Below, one piece after another: positions 1 through 10,467 of a stretch of 64,000 bases of DNA. The DNA lies in contig JAITYX010000034.1 in the NCBI GenBank assembly GCA_021018815.1, positions 3,162,001 through 3,226,000 on the forward strand, in the 5' to 3' direction. The translations under genes and the position numbers were made by a program. The DNA comes from Talinum fruticosum (lineage: Eukaryota; Streptophyta; Magnoliopsida; Caryophyllales; Talinaceae). Numbering within the stretch: the first letter of the stretch is position 1; every line of letters begins with the position of its first letter. The notes under the pieces were generated by a model, which saw nothing but the letters and a program-made list of their open reading frames with translations, was not told the DNA's origin and searched no databases.

Positions 1-305
1 ACGGTTGTTTCGAAAACTCAGGTATAACTCTCTATCTTTCTATAGTTTTGATTCTAAGTCATTCTAAGATTTTAAGAAACTCATATCTAAGTTTTCATTA
101 TTTTTTGACCCACTTAGAAACCATTTGTCAAGCATAACACTCTTAACTAGGTTTTTGACTCACTTAGAAATAACTCGGAACAATGTCATGAGTGAATAAT
201 TTCACTCAACACCATAAATTCCGAGCACCGACTTGGTGTTCAAATTGAAAATGAATTACAACGTTAATTCTACTTTCTAAGTCAACTTATTTAATGACAT
301 TGTTT

Positions 306-440
306 ACTTGATCAAGTTTATGTATTCTCGATTCTTTATTTTTACTAACTTGATCAAGTTTATGTATTTTGATTCTTTATTTTTACTAACTTGATCAAGT
401 TTATGTATTTTGATTCTTTATTTTTACTAACTTGATCATT
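306..440 (+). repeat. 41-bp tandem repeat, about three copies, in the R1 LTR
   Basis: Units starting 'acttgatcaagtttatgta' begin at 306, 348 and 389, with a partial fourth at 430. Spacing is 42, 41 and 41 bp. The related LTRs show one copy of this segment, so the expansion is private to R1. Confidence 0.85.
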
Positions 441-960
441 TTAAGGATTGACACAAGATGAAATTTGAACCTAATGAATATTAGACCCATAAATTCTTGT
501 CTTTTAGGTTGAAGATAATTAAGTGCTTAATTATTTTGAATTAATTATTATCTTTGCCTAATCTTGGACCAAAGTATTTTTATACTTTGAGAACCACTTT
601 GATTTGCTTTAGCAAGTTGATTAAACAACCCTAGTCTATTTTTTGAAAAGCAAAATCAATCGGCTTCTAGCGGTTACACACCAGCAGACAGAAATCAACT
701 ATTTTTTGACATGGCTCAAACATCGTGTCGGGGTTGTTTGTTTTCAAATCCGATAAAATTCAACTTTGTGTCCAACGGTTGTTTCCACCCTAGAATTCAG
801 TCACAACCAGAGGGATGGACAACGTTTTGAGCCAAGGACCACCATTCAATGTTCATATTATAATGGATCCTTTTCTAAGTGACTCAAACTAGCCCGTTAC
901 GGCGGCTATTAAAGCTCACGAGTCCGGAACAAGTCGTAATGACTAATCTGTCGTGCTGTG

Positions 961-968
961 TATAAATA
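961..968 (+). promoter_or_regulatory. TATA box of the R1 LTR promoter
   Basis: TATAAATA stands in the context gtgTATAAATAGAAGCC. The same context, CTATAAATAGAAGCCAC, recurs at the homologous place in most family LTRs. This marks the U3/R border region; the start site should lie some 25-35 bp downstream. Confidence 0.7.
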
Positions 969-1537
969 GAAGCCATTCTACAAGACTTGAAGATTGCTTG
1001 AACACATTGTTTAACACTTACTTAGTGCGTACTTACTCAATCTTCAGATTACAACTCCAATTCTGTAATTCTTACTTTCGAGTTGTAAAGGAATGTCTTG
1101 TAATCACTTTTACTCTTTCTACTTTTTCTAAGTCCCCTAACTTAGCTGCGAGGGTTAACTCAACTCATTTGTCCCTAACTATAAAGGGTATCTCAGTTAG
1201 GAAGTATTAGATCGGATAAGGGAATTTTTGAGTCTCGGAAAATCTGTAATTGAATTGTTTAAGGGAGAAATGTTTGTAAAGAGTTAGTCCTTGTATTTTG
1301 TGGATTCAAAATAGTGAATTTGACTTGGTGCTTAGACTAGCACTGTCCATGGTTTTCTACCCTAGGATGGTTTCCATGTATTTCTCTGCGTACTACACTT
1401 TCTAAGTTCATTCTAGACTCATAACTATTTTCTTAGTTTGTTTTGTGCAAAATAGTTTGTAATTTCTCAAAATCTTCTGTCACCCTATTCATCCCCCTCC
1501 TCTAGGGTGACTTAACCTCTCCAATAGCTAACCTTCA

Positions 1538-1557
1538 ATTCGTATAAAAGCATAGCC
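1538..1557 (+). other. R1 primer-binding site, degraded
   Basis: Directly after the LTR, 'attcgtataaaagcatagcc' aligns with 'attggtatnagagcctagcc' of the sister copies. The intact form pairs with the 3' end of initiator tRNA-Met (TGGTATCAGAGC). Confidence 0.6.
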
Positions 1558-1579
1558 TTTCAAGAGGATCTCACAATTC

Positions 1580-2055
1580 AAAGGTTTAAAGATCTTCCAC
1601 TAGACCACCCAAGTTTAAGGGATCAAACTTTGCACATTGGAAGAAGATGATGGAGTACTTCCTCCAAGACTCGTGATAAGGATATCTCGGGACATTATAA
1701 AGCATGGAAACTACATTCCTATAAATATGGAAGAAACAAGATTTGTACCCAAAGAGAAGTCAGAATACACCACTAAAGAAAATGAAAAGTTTAGGAAAAA
1801 CTTCAAAGCCATGAACACTCGATGTGTGCTATCAACTCGGAAGAATACAACCGAGTACCAGCCTATGACACAACCAAAGAGCTGTGGGATATATTGGTCA
1901 ACATCTATTAGGGAACTAGCGAGGTAAAGCTAGCTAAAATAGGGTTTGAAAGTGACAAAAATTGAAGAAGATCAAGACCTCAGCACACTAAAGCTAGATG
2001 ACCTTATTGGAAAACTTCTAACCCGTGAGCTACATCTCTAAGAAGAGGAGAGTAT
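1580..2055 (+). pseudogene. R1 gag fragment
   Basis: This is the remnant of a copia capsid protein of the plant UBN2/gag class, which would form the virus-like particle. Before 1637 the frame carries the N-terminal PPKFKGSNFAHWKK segment. The open stretch 1637-1927 then has 'IIKHGNYIPINMEETRF' and 'EKFRKNFKAMN', matching the gag of R2 and R5. After 'SEVKLAK' about 120 codons are missing, and the sequence resumes at 'KVTKIEEDQDLSTLKLDDL', so there is an internal deletion. Unlike R2, R5 and R6, the N-terminus reads in frame through 'NFAHWKK', as in R4. Non-functional. Confidence 0.75.
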
Positions 2056-2530
2056 GGTTAGTTGTAGACCTCTAAAAAGTGTCGTCCCTTTTCTATTTAT
2101 TTATATTTTTTATTTTTGTCAGCTTTATGATGAAAGGTCGACCTCATTTGCATGCTTGGGTCAAGCTTTTACGAAAGTAGAGTAATAAAACACATTATAA
2201 CCCACAAGCCAACTAGCGAGCACAAAACGAGGCCAAACTAATTTTTTTAGGGTTCGGTCAGCCCAATAAATTAATGCCTCAGCCGACCTGAACCAGGTTC
2301 CGACTCGTAAGCCTCGGAATCGAACCGATGCCGATCTGCCTAGCTGCTCAAAACCCAGTGTTTTGCCTTCTTTCAACATCCAAGCCTTGCACGCTTTCCC
2401 GACTACTCGACGACGTCGTTTTGGGTGTATCGTTGCACCCTAGGATCCTCTTAGCTGTGTCGTTTTGACTGGTTCACCTTCCCGATTTTTTCTTTACCTA
2501 TTTCTAGCATTCTAGGACCTGAATTGAAAT
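2056..2530. other. Unassigned DNA between R1 and R3
   Basis: I cannot assign this stretch to the copia family or to a gene. It contains the palindromic 'acgacgtcgtttt' near 2410 and a 72-codon minus-strand open frame (2161-2379) with no recognisable motif. It is bounded by the break in R1 gag and by the truncated R3 LTR, so it probably marks a deletion or rearrangement breakpoint, or part of another old element. Confidence 0.5.
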
Positions 2531-2551
2531 ATGTAAGATTGATTACAAGAC
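2531..2551 (-). repeat. R3 3' LTR, left fragment
   Basis: About 21 bp ('tgtaagattgattacaagac') match 21189-21209 of the R3 5' LTR. The rest of this end of the LTR, about 240 bp, is missing to the left, and unrelated DNA abuts. Confidence 0.7.
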
Positions 2552-4014
2552 TGAAGGTTTGCTCCTAGTGAGCCTAAGTCACCCTAGAGGGGGTACATAG
2601 TGTGATTAGGAAATTTAAACAAACTTAGAAACTTTTCGCTTGGAAAAGATAAACAGCTGAGTCCGAGTCTACATTGGACTCGAAATATAAACACTCATAA
2701 ATACGTGGAAACCCACCGGGAAGAAAACCATGGACAAGTACTAATCCAACCGCCAAGTCAAATCCACTATTTTGAATCCTCAAAATACAACGGATCGACT
2801 CTACCGAATTGCTCCCTTAGACAATTTCTTACAATGTTTTCCTAGACTCATAAGCTCCCTTATCCGATCTAGTACTTCCTAACCGAGATAACCTTTACAA
2901 CTAGGGACAACCGAGCTGAGTTAACCCTAAAAGCTTAGTCAAGGGACCTTACTCATAAAGTAAGAGAAGAGTGTAATTACAACTCAGAAAATGTTAACTA
3001 CAAGCTAAGAGTTGTAAGTAGAAGATTGAATATGAAAACAATGACTTTTGCTCAAGTAATGTGTTTCGAAATCATTCCAAGCAAGCTTCAAGTCTTGTGA
3101 AGTGGCTTCTATTTATAGATGACCAAGAAGAGTGACCATTGTGTCTTGATTCCGAACGAAGTTTTTACTAGCCGTTATAACGGCTCTTCTAAGTGGCTCG
3201 AAAAGATCCGTTGGGATATGAACATTGTGTAACAACTCTTGGCTCCTAAAGGTGCTCCAGTCAACTGGTGATGTCTGCAAAGCAAGGTGGAAATCACCGT
3301 TGAGCCTAGCATTGGAGTTTTCCTGTTTTGGAAACAGACAACCCCGACACGGTTTCGAGCCCTGTTCGAAGTAGATAAAGCTTATATATTAGTGATTGAC
3401 AGCTAGAAGCTGGCTAATTTTGTAATTCAAACAATGAGATAACCTCGTTTGAATAACCTACAAAAGTAAACCACTTTAGTTCTCAAATTATAAAATACTT
3501 GGTCCAAAAGTAGGCGTAGATAAAAATTAAATTAGGATGATTAATTGCATAATTATCTTAAACCTAAAAGAGTTAAATTTTTTAGTCTAATATTCAATAT
3601 ACTCAAATTCCATGAGAGTCAATCCTAAGGACGATCAAGATAGAAAGAATAGAATCATCGAGTATAGCAACTTGATCTAGACAAATCATTCTTAAACAAA
3701 CTGACTTAGAAAAAGGAATTAACAATGTAATTCACTTTGCGTTGAAATATGCAGATCGGAACTCGGAATAAAAGAGTTAGAGAAATTATTTGAACATGTG
3801 ATACTTCGAATGATATCCGAGTTAGTTATAAATATCAATGCGGAAGATATACAGGAGTGTGTTTTACGAGTCGGTTAGAAATGAATGAAAATTTATACTA
3901 TAGTTTCTATAACACTCGGACGAGACTTTAAAAAGAAAACTCGAAGGGATGAGGTTTATACTTGAGCCTTTATGTAGTACTCGGAATGTCTTAGAGTTAG
4001 AATCCGAGTCTTCA
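2552..4014 (-). repeat. R2 3' LTR
   Basis: Begins TGAAGGTTTGCTCC and ends GAGTCTTCA on the + strand, 1463 bp, homologous to 11573-13048. It is of the extended form: the last 42 bp (3973-4014) lie beyond a second, decayed copy of the terminal motif. A TATA box on the minus strand is at 3109-3118. Confidence 0.9.
3109..3118 (-). promoter_or_regulatory. TATA box in R2 3' LTR
   Basis: The sense strand reads CTATAAATAG followed by AAGCCACTTC, conserved with 12147-12156, 37648-37657, 47975-47984 and 56518-56527. Several AACGG motifs lie upstream in U3. Confidence 0.65.
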
Positions 4015-4031
4015 ATCTCCCTATTTTTTAT
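4015..4031 (-). other. R2 polypurine tract
   Basis: The sense strand reads AAAAAATAGGGAGAT immediately before the 3' LTR. This is the expected plus-strand primer for reverse transcription. The same position in R3, R5 and R6 has AAAAAGGGGG-type tracts. Confidence 0.75.
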
Positions 4032-4451
4032 GAAAGGCATTCCATGCTTATAAAGAAACTTGTTAGTGTAAAACATGAGTTTTCATTCTCACTAAGCGAG
4101 AACATATCGGAGCAAGAAGTAATGGTTGCGAAATATTTCATACTTAGGGAATACATTGTAGATACTATCATTACTTATAACGAGTTATGCAAATAACACA
4201 TTAGCATAAAGATATGAGCAGTTATATCGGAGCGAGAAAAAATGATATGAGAGATCGAACTCCGAAAGAATCAACTCGGAAATAAGTATGTTCGAGTAAA
4301 AGAAAATTCATTCATTAAAAAAAAGGGTGAGCTCCCCTAAACACAACAACATCAATTTTCTATATTTCTCCCCTTGCATTTCATCAAAAACAGGGAAGAA
4401 AAATATCAAAAGAAAATACGGTTGATGTTGAACAAAAAAAAAGAAGATAAA

Positions 4452-6052
4452 CTAAGAAGGGGGCTTGTGGTGCTGAGGTGGAGGAACGAGCGGTGTGCTG
4501 GCGCTAGTAAGCTTAAGACGAGGTTGATAATCGTGGCGGCGGTGGCACGGGGATGTCGGGCGGTGGCTCTGTTTTGGTCGTCTTACCCAGGGCCATATCA
4601 TCCTCGGGCACATCCTCTTGGAAGACAGCGGAGGGAGGTGCTTCGACTTGACAATTGTGGGCTGACCAATGTCCGCGGCATCTTCGACCCACTCGGACTA
4701 TCATCCGAGCTAATCAGTCCGGTTCGGGGACTACAACACCTTGTCCCTCGATCCGAGCTGCTTCCTCTTTCTCTTTTTCTTCTTCCTCCTTCTCCTCTTC
4801 CTTCTCTTCCTCATTCTCGTCCTCGAGGTTGAGCTGCTTCAGCTCTAGCTTCTTCTTCCTCAGCTGAGGGAAACTTGGCTGGGTTGGAGGACTCTTTAGA
4901 TATGTCTGAATTGTTTGGGTCCTAGGCGGCCTTAGATCGGTGTTCTTGGAGGAGCTGGAGTTGCTCGTTCTACTCCTTGATGATTCCCTTCATCTCGATG
5001 AACAGATCCCGGTGCTCCCGGATCCGAGACGGGTCGTCTTCTACTTGATCACCGGACTACGAAGGACGAGTCTTGAGAGAGCGGAGAGTGCCCGAAGTTC
5101 TTCGGACACGGAGGAGAGTTTATCTATTAAAACAATGAGACAAAGCGGCAATTGCTGCAGAAGGTGGGTCGAAGTGGATGACCCACCTGAAGGAGGAGGG
5201 AGCAATAAAGGAATCCGAGTCCGAGTGGCGGGAGGTGAAGGGGGCTTTAACTCGGACCCATGGGCCCCGGGCTTGATTTCCTAATATCCATAGCCCGAAG
5301 CTCCTTCATGCCTACCACTATGGCGAGCATCGGACACTACATTTCGGTCCGAGGGAGTGGAACCTTAAACTATTTGAAGACAATAGTTAGAAGGGCTCCG
5401 AAGGGAAAAGGAGAAGACTTTTTGGATTGAGCTGGCATAGAAGCCATTTGCTCAAGGATGGCTGGGAAGAGGTCTACATCGTAGCCCTCTAGAATGTTAA
5501 AAAGATCTTTGAGAATTTTGGAGTTGGGATTCTCCTTGCTCGAGTGATGAGAGAAGAAGGTTCTCATCAAGAGAAACAGAGTAATCTGCCCTCGGTCCTC
5601 ATCCGAGTCACAGAGAAGTTTTGCATGACTCGGAGACCTCCTTGGCATATTTCTCAAAGAACTCATCTGCAACCTCATTGAATGGGATGGGATTGCGGTT
5701 TAGAAAGAGAGAACAGACTTTGAAAAGTCTTTGAAGGAGAGAGAGGTTGATGCGAACAACCTTATCTTGCACTCGTAAGGTAATGACTCCCTCGAGTAAG
5801 ACATGTTTAAGTAGAACTCGGCAACGAGTTCGGGATAGATAAACTCACCGAAGCATAGAAAATTGTATTCTCTAGTGGTTTTTATATGTTGCAACCATGA
5901 AAATGAAGTGGTCGGGAGAAATTTGTCATCCAACGTTAGGTGTTGGGTAAAGAACAATTAGAGGGGTTAGAGGTACCCTCTTGAGGTGGTTTGGTGCGGG
6001 GTTTCTTTGTTGCGGACCCTAGAAAATCTTGGATAGAACCCCTTTTAGGCAT
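4452..6052 (-). pseudogene. R2 ORF3: extra frame between RNase H and 3' LTR, broken
   Basis: The start at 6052 reads MPKRGSIQDFLGSATKKPRT, shared with R5 and R6, with a KKPR basic patch near the N-terminus. Pieces follow in shifting frames: 'CFGEFIYPELVAEFYLNM' (in 5700-5957), 'DLFPAILEQMA' and 'SPFPFGALLTIVFK' (in 5370-5678), then a charged, E- and K-rich C-terminal part. The 'PFGALLT-IFK-FKV-LPSD' block and the 'ELV-EFY-NM' block resemble the plant 'putative plant transposon protein' family (Pfam PF20167, from memory). A stop at 4452 in one frame corresponds to the stop at 49322 in R6. Function unknown; Sireviruses often carry an env-like frame at this place. A TATA box (6200-6209) and CT-rich leader lie upstream. 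Confidence 0.65.
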
Positions 6053-6199
6053 GGTGAGGATTTTTTAAAGACAGCGAACGGATGAACGAGAGAGAGAGAG
6101 AGAGAGAGTGAGAGCACCGAGAATTCCGAGAGTGAGAGCGAGAATGCTTAGAGAGTAAGTAAGTATTGAGTAAAGTACCAAAATAACTGGAAACAGGTG

Positions 6200-6209
6200 C
6201 TATTTATAG
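6200..6209 (-). promoter_or_regulatory. TATA box upstream of R2 ORF3 (internal promoter)
   Basis: The sense strand reads CTATAAATAGCA 148 bp before the ORF3 start. Between them is a CT-rich leader (the gagaga run on + at 6089-6108). Upstream at 6315-6325 the + strand reads TCCAACGGCTA, an exact match to the mitosis-specific activator consensus YCYAACGGYYA. A near match (TCGAACGGTTA) lies close to 6284-6295. The layout is repeated in R3, R5 and R6. Confidence 0.6.
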
Positions 6210-6617
6210 CAAACGAAATTTCCTTCGGTCTTCGACTCGACTCGAACCTCCAACGACCACCTCAAAAGGTGTGACATTTATGTTCTCGAACGGTTAGAAT
6301 TCCAGCGACTTTCTTCCAACGGCTAGTTCTCTAATCGATACACACAGTAGAGAGAGTGAGAAGAAAGGCCTTAAAAAATATTTATGAAATTCTCCGCTTA
6401 TCTAGAGATGATTTCCGAAGTTTTATGTCCATTTTGCTCAAAAACTAAGTCTGACTCAATATGGTTTCGAGTGACTCGGAACACCCAGAGCCTTTATAAC
6501 TCATAGCTCAATTTCACTTGGTCAATCGAACCAATTGTTATTAAAACAAATGAAAAACATATAACACATAATCATGCAAGAAAATTTCACTTAGAAAATC
6601 ACATAATCATCCATTAA

Positions 6618-9600
6618 TCATTCCAAGCTCATTTCTAAAAAATAAAACTGATCCTCACTAAGTGACTTAGTGAAAATATCGACTAACTTGAATTTCGTAG
6701 GAATGAATTCAAGTTCAATATCACCTTTCTCATAATGGTCTCTTAGAAAATGATGTCGGACCTCAACATGCTTTGTCTTTGAGTGTTGAACTGGATTCTT
6801 AGTATGTTGATTGCACTCGATTGTCATACTTGATTGGGATAGATTTGAATGAAAGTCCAAGATCCTTCAACTGTTGCTTGATCCACAAAATCCGAGCACA
6901 GACACGCTCCAGCTGCAATGTACTCGGCTTCGATAGGCTGATAGAGCAACCGAGTTCTACTTCTTTGAGTATCAAGATATGAGGGATTGACCCAGAAATT
7001 GGCATGCTCCTGATATGCTCTTCCTATGAACCTTGTCACCAGCATAGTCGGCATTGGAGTAGCTAGTGAGGGTTAGTTCCGAGTCTCTTGAAAACCATAG
7101 ACCAAGATTCCGAGTTCCTGTAAGATATCTAAAAATCCTCTTCATCGCAGTGAGATGTAATTCTTTTGGATTAGCTTGAAATCTTGCACACGGATATACA
7201 CTAAACATAATTTTTGGCCTCATTGGATGTGAGATATAGCAAAGATCATATCATACCTCTATAGAGTTTCGATCTACTTGCTTGACCTTTTCGTTTGAGT
7301 CCGGTTTCATGCTGCTTACTCATGGGTGTTCGCTGCATGTTTCACATCTTGAAGCTTGTACTTCTTCAATAACTCCTTGGTATACTTTAGATTGATGGAC
7401 GTAGAAGTCATCTTTATCTTGTTTGATTTGTAGACCAAGAAAGAAATTGAGCTCTCCCATCATGCTCATTTGAAATTCCTGTCTCGTCAACTCAAAAACT
7501 CTCGGCACGAGTGTTTCATTAGTAGCTCTAAAAATAATATCATAACCATAAATCGAGCTATAAGGAAATCTTTCCCCTTGGTATTAATGAAAAGAGTTTT
7601 GTCAATCTGACCTCTCTTGAAATCATTCTCAACCAAGAAACCGCTCAATCTTTCATACCAAGCTCCGGGAGCTTGTTTAAGACCATATAGAGCCTTTTGC
7701 AATTTGAAAACATAATTTGAAAATTCTAAGTTTTCGAATCCAGGGGTTGCTCAACATAGACTTCCTCTTGAATGAAACCATTCAGAAAAGCACATTTAAC
7801 ATCCATTTGATACAATTTAATATTCATGCTTGATGCAAATGCCAAAAGGATTCTAATTGCTTCGATCCTAGCAACTGGTGCAAAGGTTTCCCCACAATCA
7901 ATCCATTCTTCTTGATTATAACCTTGAGCCACAAGTCTAGCCTTATTTCGACTACCAACCCATCCTCATCCAGTTTGTCTTTGAAAACCCATTTGGTTCC
8001 TATAACTAGGTGGTCGGAAGGTTATTTGGTCAAACTCCGATTTGGTTTCTCTCAAATTAATTAAGCTCTTCTTGCATGGCCTCTACCCATTCAGGTTCAT
8101 TTAGGGCCTCTAGTTCATTTTAGGGTTACGTTAATAATATGAATGCTGTAAATGCACATAAATTTTGCAAAAAGAACGAGTTCTTACCCCATCGTTGATG
8201 TCGAACATAATGTTCTCGAGTGGGTGGCTCAAAGCATATTTGAATGCTCTACTTGTTCTCCGGTTCACCAAGTTTGTTGGTTTAACCGACCGATCTTTAG
8301 TAGTCCGAGCTTGCTGACTTTGCTCATTCACTTGTCCTTCGACATTCGAGCTGGCTCTTGAGCTGGTTCGATCCGAGTCATGATGTTCGAGCTATCTCAT
8401 TCCGAGTTACTTTTGTCCGACTCTTTCTAAGCTCAGCTTCAACAAGATCATCTTCATCTCGACTGAGTTTAAGATCTAAGAAGGTTGACTCACTTGTTTT
8501 TCCCCGATCAATCTCATCAAACACAACGTGGATACTTTCTCCACTTTGTCGGTTCTTTTATTAAAAACACAATAAGCTTTACTTGTGAGATGAGTAACCT
8601 AGAAAGATACCTTTATCCGACTTAGCATCAAACTTAGTCAGGTGATTCTTATCGTTATTGTGAACAAAGCGCTTACATCCAAAGGGTCCGAAATATGAGA
8701 TGTAGGGCTTCTTTCCTTTGTAAAGCTCATAGGGAGTTTTTAGTGTGTAGTTTGTTGTGTTCATCTGCCTCGACCTGTAAATAGTAAGGTAGATCATTTT
8801 CAATCATCATTGTCCTTCCTATTTCTTCAAGAGTTCGGTTCTTTCTCTCCACTACTCCGTTCTGTTGAGGAGTTCGGGTGCTGAGAAGTTGTGAGAGATA
8901 CCGCTCTTATCACAAAACTCGTAAATTCCGAGTAGTCGAACTCCCTTCCATGGTCGGTTCAAATTCTTCTAATCCGAGCCTAAGAATCCACATGAATTTT
9001 CCTGTAGAACTTGATGAACTCTTTGAAAGCTTGATTTTACTCTTCGAGTAAATCGTGAATAGTCATCAACAATCACAAGTACATATGATTTACCTCCGAG
9101 GCTTTCCACAGAGATTTCACCATATAAATCCATATGAATTAATTCAAGCACTTTGGATGTGGAAATAGTTTTGTGAGGTTTGAAAGATGAGCTGACTTGT
9201 TTCCCTTTTGTGCATGCTTCACAAATTTTATCTTTCTTAAATGCACGGTTCGGTAAACCCGTAACTAAACCATGAGATCCAAGTTTTTTGATAGTGTGCA
9301 TGCTAACATGACCTAGTATGCGAGTCCATGTCCAAGAATCATCATGCAATGATACTTTTGAACAAGATAAATTATGACTTGGATCACAAAGAGGAATAGT
9401 ATTGGTATTACCCGACTTCTTACCTAAGAGCTTAGTCTCCGTGGTAGATGCATCCGAAATATAACAGTTGGTCCGAGTGAATCTTACTTCTTGACCTTTG
9501 TCACACAACGGAGAGAAGTCGACCGGATTATACTTAAGTCCCTTGACAAGATAGATAAGGCTGGCCAGGTTGTCTCCTTTTCCAATCTTGCCAATTCCAA

Positions 9601-9740
9601 CTATCTTGTCATTACTGTCATCTCTAAAAGTGACTTTGCGTCCTTTAAGATCTTCTAACTCATAAAATAGCCTTGAGTCTCCTGAAATGTGGCGTGAGCA
9701 TCAACTGTCTAAGTACCAATGACCTTTCATCCTTTTCTCG
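6618..9740 (-). pseudogene. R2 pol (PR-INT-RT-RNase H), broken
   Basis: Remnant of the copia polyprotein that replicates and integrates the element. Protease: the active-site stretch near 9700 reads LDS-stop-CSRH, the DSG glycine codon having become TGA. GAG-pre-integrase and integrase: in 8969-9508, 'HVSMHTIKKL', 'KICEACTKGKQ', 'HMDLYGE' and 'VDDYSRFT'; the third acidic residue is kept in 'NGVVERKNR' near 8855. RT: '[11 protein letters not shown]' (7726-7932), 'YGLKQAPGAWYERL' (7487-7702); the YVDD box has become YGYD at 7539-7550. RNase H: 'SNADYAGD' instead of SDADYAGD, 'IEAEYIAAGA' and a stop at 6618. Many frameshifts. Dead by loss of catalytic residues in PR, RT and RNase H. Confidence 0.9.
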
Positions 9741-10467
9741 AGTTACCTGCAAGTCAAAAACACACTAAACTTTCTCACTTCCTCTTACGAACATAGTAAC
9801 TCCCTTTCTCGTGGTCCTTTTTGGAGAAAGAAGACTCTTCGAAACCCGGATTTGAATGACTTAGGGTTTGGTCTAATTCTGAGTCTTCTTTCTAGAAAAC
9901 TAAGTCTATGTCTCTTTCTTTTGAAAATCTTTTCTTTTGTAAACAGTGGAGAAGACTTTCTCCTGTAAGCTGGTCCGGGCTCAATCCTCCTTTCATTCTT
10001 ATGAATAGGACTATGCGCAGACCTTCCCGAACTTTACAGTTCTTGAATCCTTTTTGAAAATATTTTAGTAGAAATTAGATTCCTCCTCTTTGTTAAAACC
10101 AAGTCCTTCTTTTCCGAAGGAGACACACTGAGAGCCTAAAAGCATGTTAAGGTTTTTCTAACCTTGAGTAAACTTCAAAACAAGTTCTTGAGACTCATTA
10201 AGCTTTCTTTTCATATACTCATTTTCTCTTCGAGTGCCTCGGACCCAGTCTCATTAACCCGAGTACTAGTCTTGAGTTCTTTTAGAGTTAGTCTCGGTTT
10301 TCCAATTCATTTTTCAAATAATTGCTCTCGAAGTAAGAGACTCAAGTTGTTCTTTGAACTGAGAAGAATCGGAATTGGATTTTCCTTCAAAAGTGTAGAT
10401 ATATTTAGCCAAATCAACTTTGGAGAGCTTGAGAAAGTATTCAATGCCCTCCTGAGGACTTATCTCC
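9741..10467 (-). pseudogene. R2 gag-protease linker
   Basis: This stretch joins the zinc-knuckle part of gag to the protease. It is Ser/Lys-rich in all frames and broken by shifts; short parts align with 54000-54680 in R6 and 29880-30600 in R5. No catalytic motif is visible. Confidence 0.6.

Larger units (their letters stand above)
10..1537 (+). repeat. R1 5' LTR (short form)
   Basis: It aligns by eye with the reverse complement of the LTRs at 13049-14016 and 20951-22192. It ends in ...AACCTTCA at 1537, the same end as the other family LTRs. A TATA box lies at 961-968. A 41-bp unit is tandemly triplicated inside it (306-440), which I do not see in the other LTRs. Confidence 0.85.
10..2055 (+). 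mobile_element. R1: truncated Ty1/copia element, + strand
   Basis: One complete LTR is followed by a degraded PBS and a gag remnant, all reading on the + strand, opposite to the other internal-region copies in the window. Element sequence stops near 2055, inside the gag segment encoding the 'GKLLTRELHL' stretch, and unrelated DNA follows. No second LTR is present, so R1 is a 5' fragment. Its LTR belongs to the short form that starts at TGAAGACTCAGG, here decayed to tcgaaaactcagg. Confidence 0.85.

Noticed and set aside
2161..2379. 72-codon minus-strand frame in the unassigned stretch
   Set aside because: Too short and without any family motif; left as unassigned DNA.
4374..5284. + strand open frames over the R2 ORF3 region
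   Set aside because: Antisense shadows of ORF3; the conserved start and motifs are on the minus strand.
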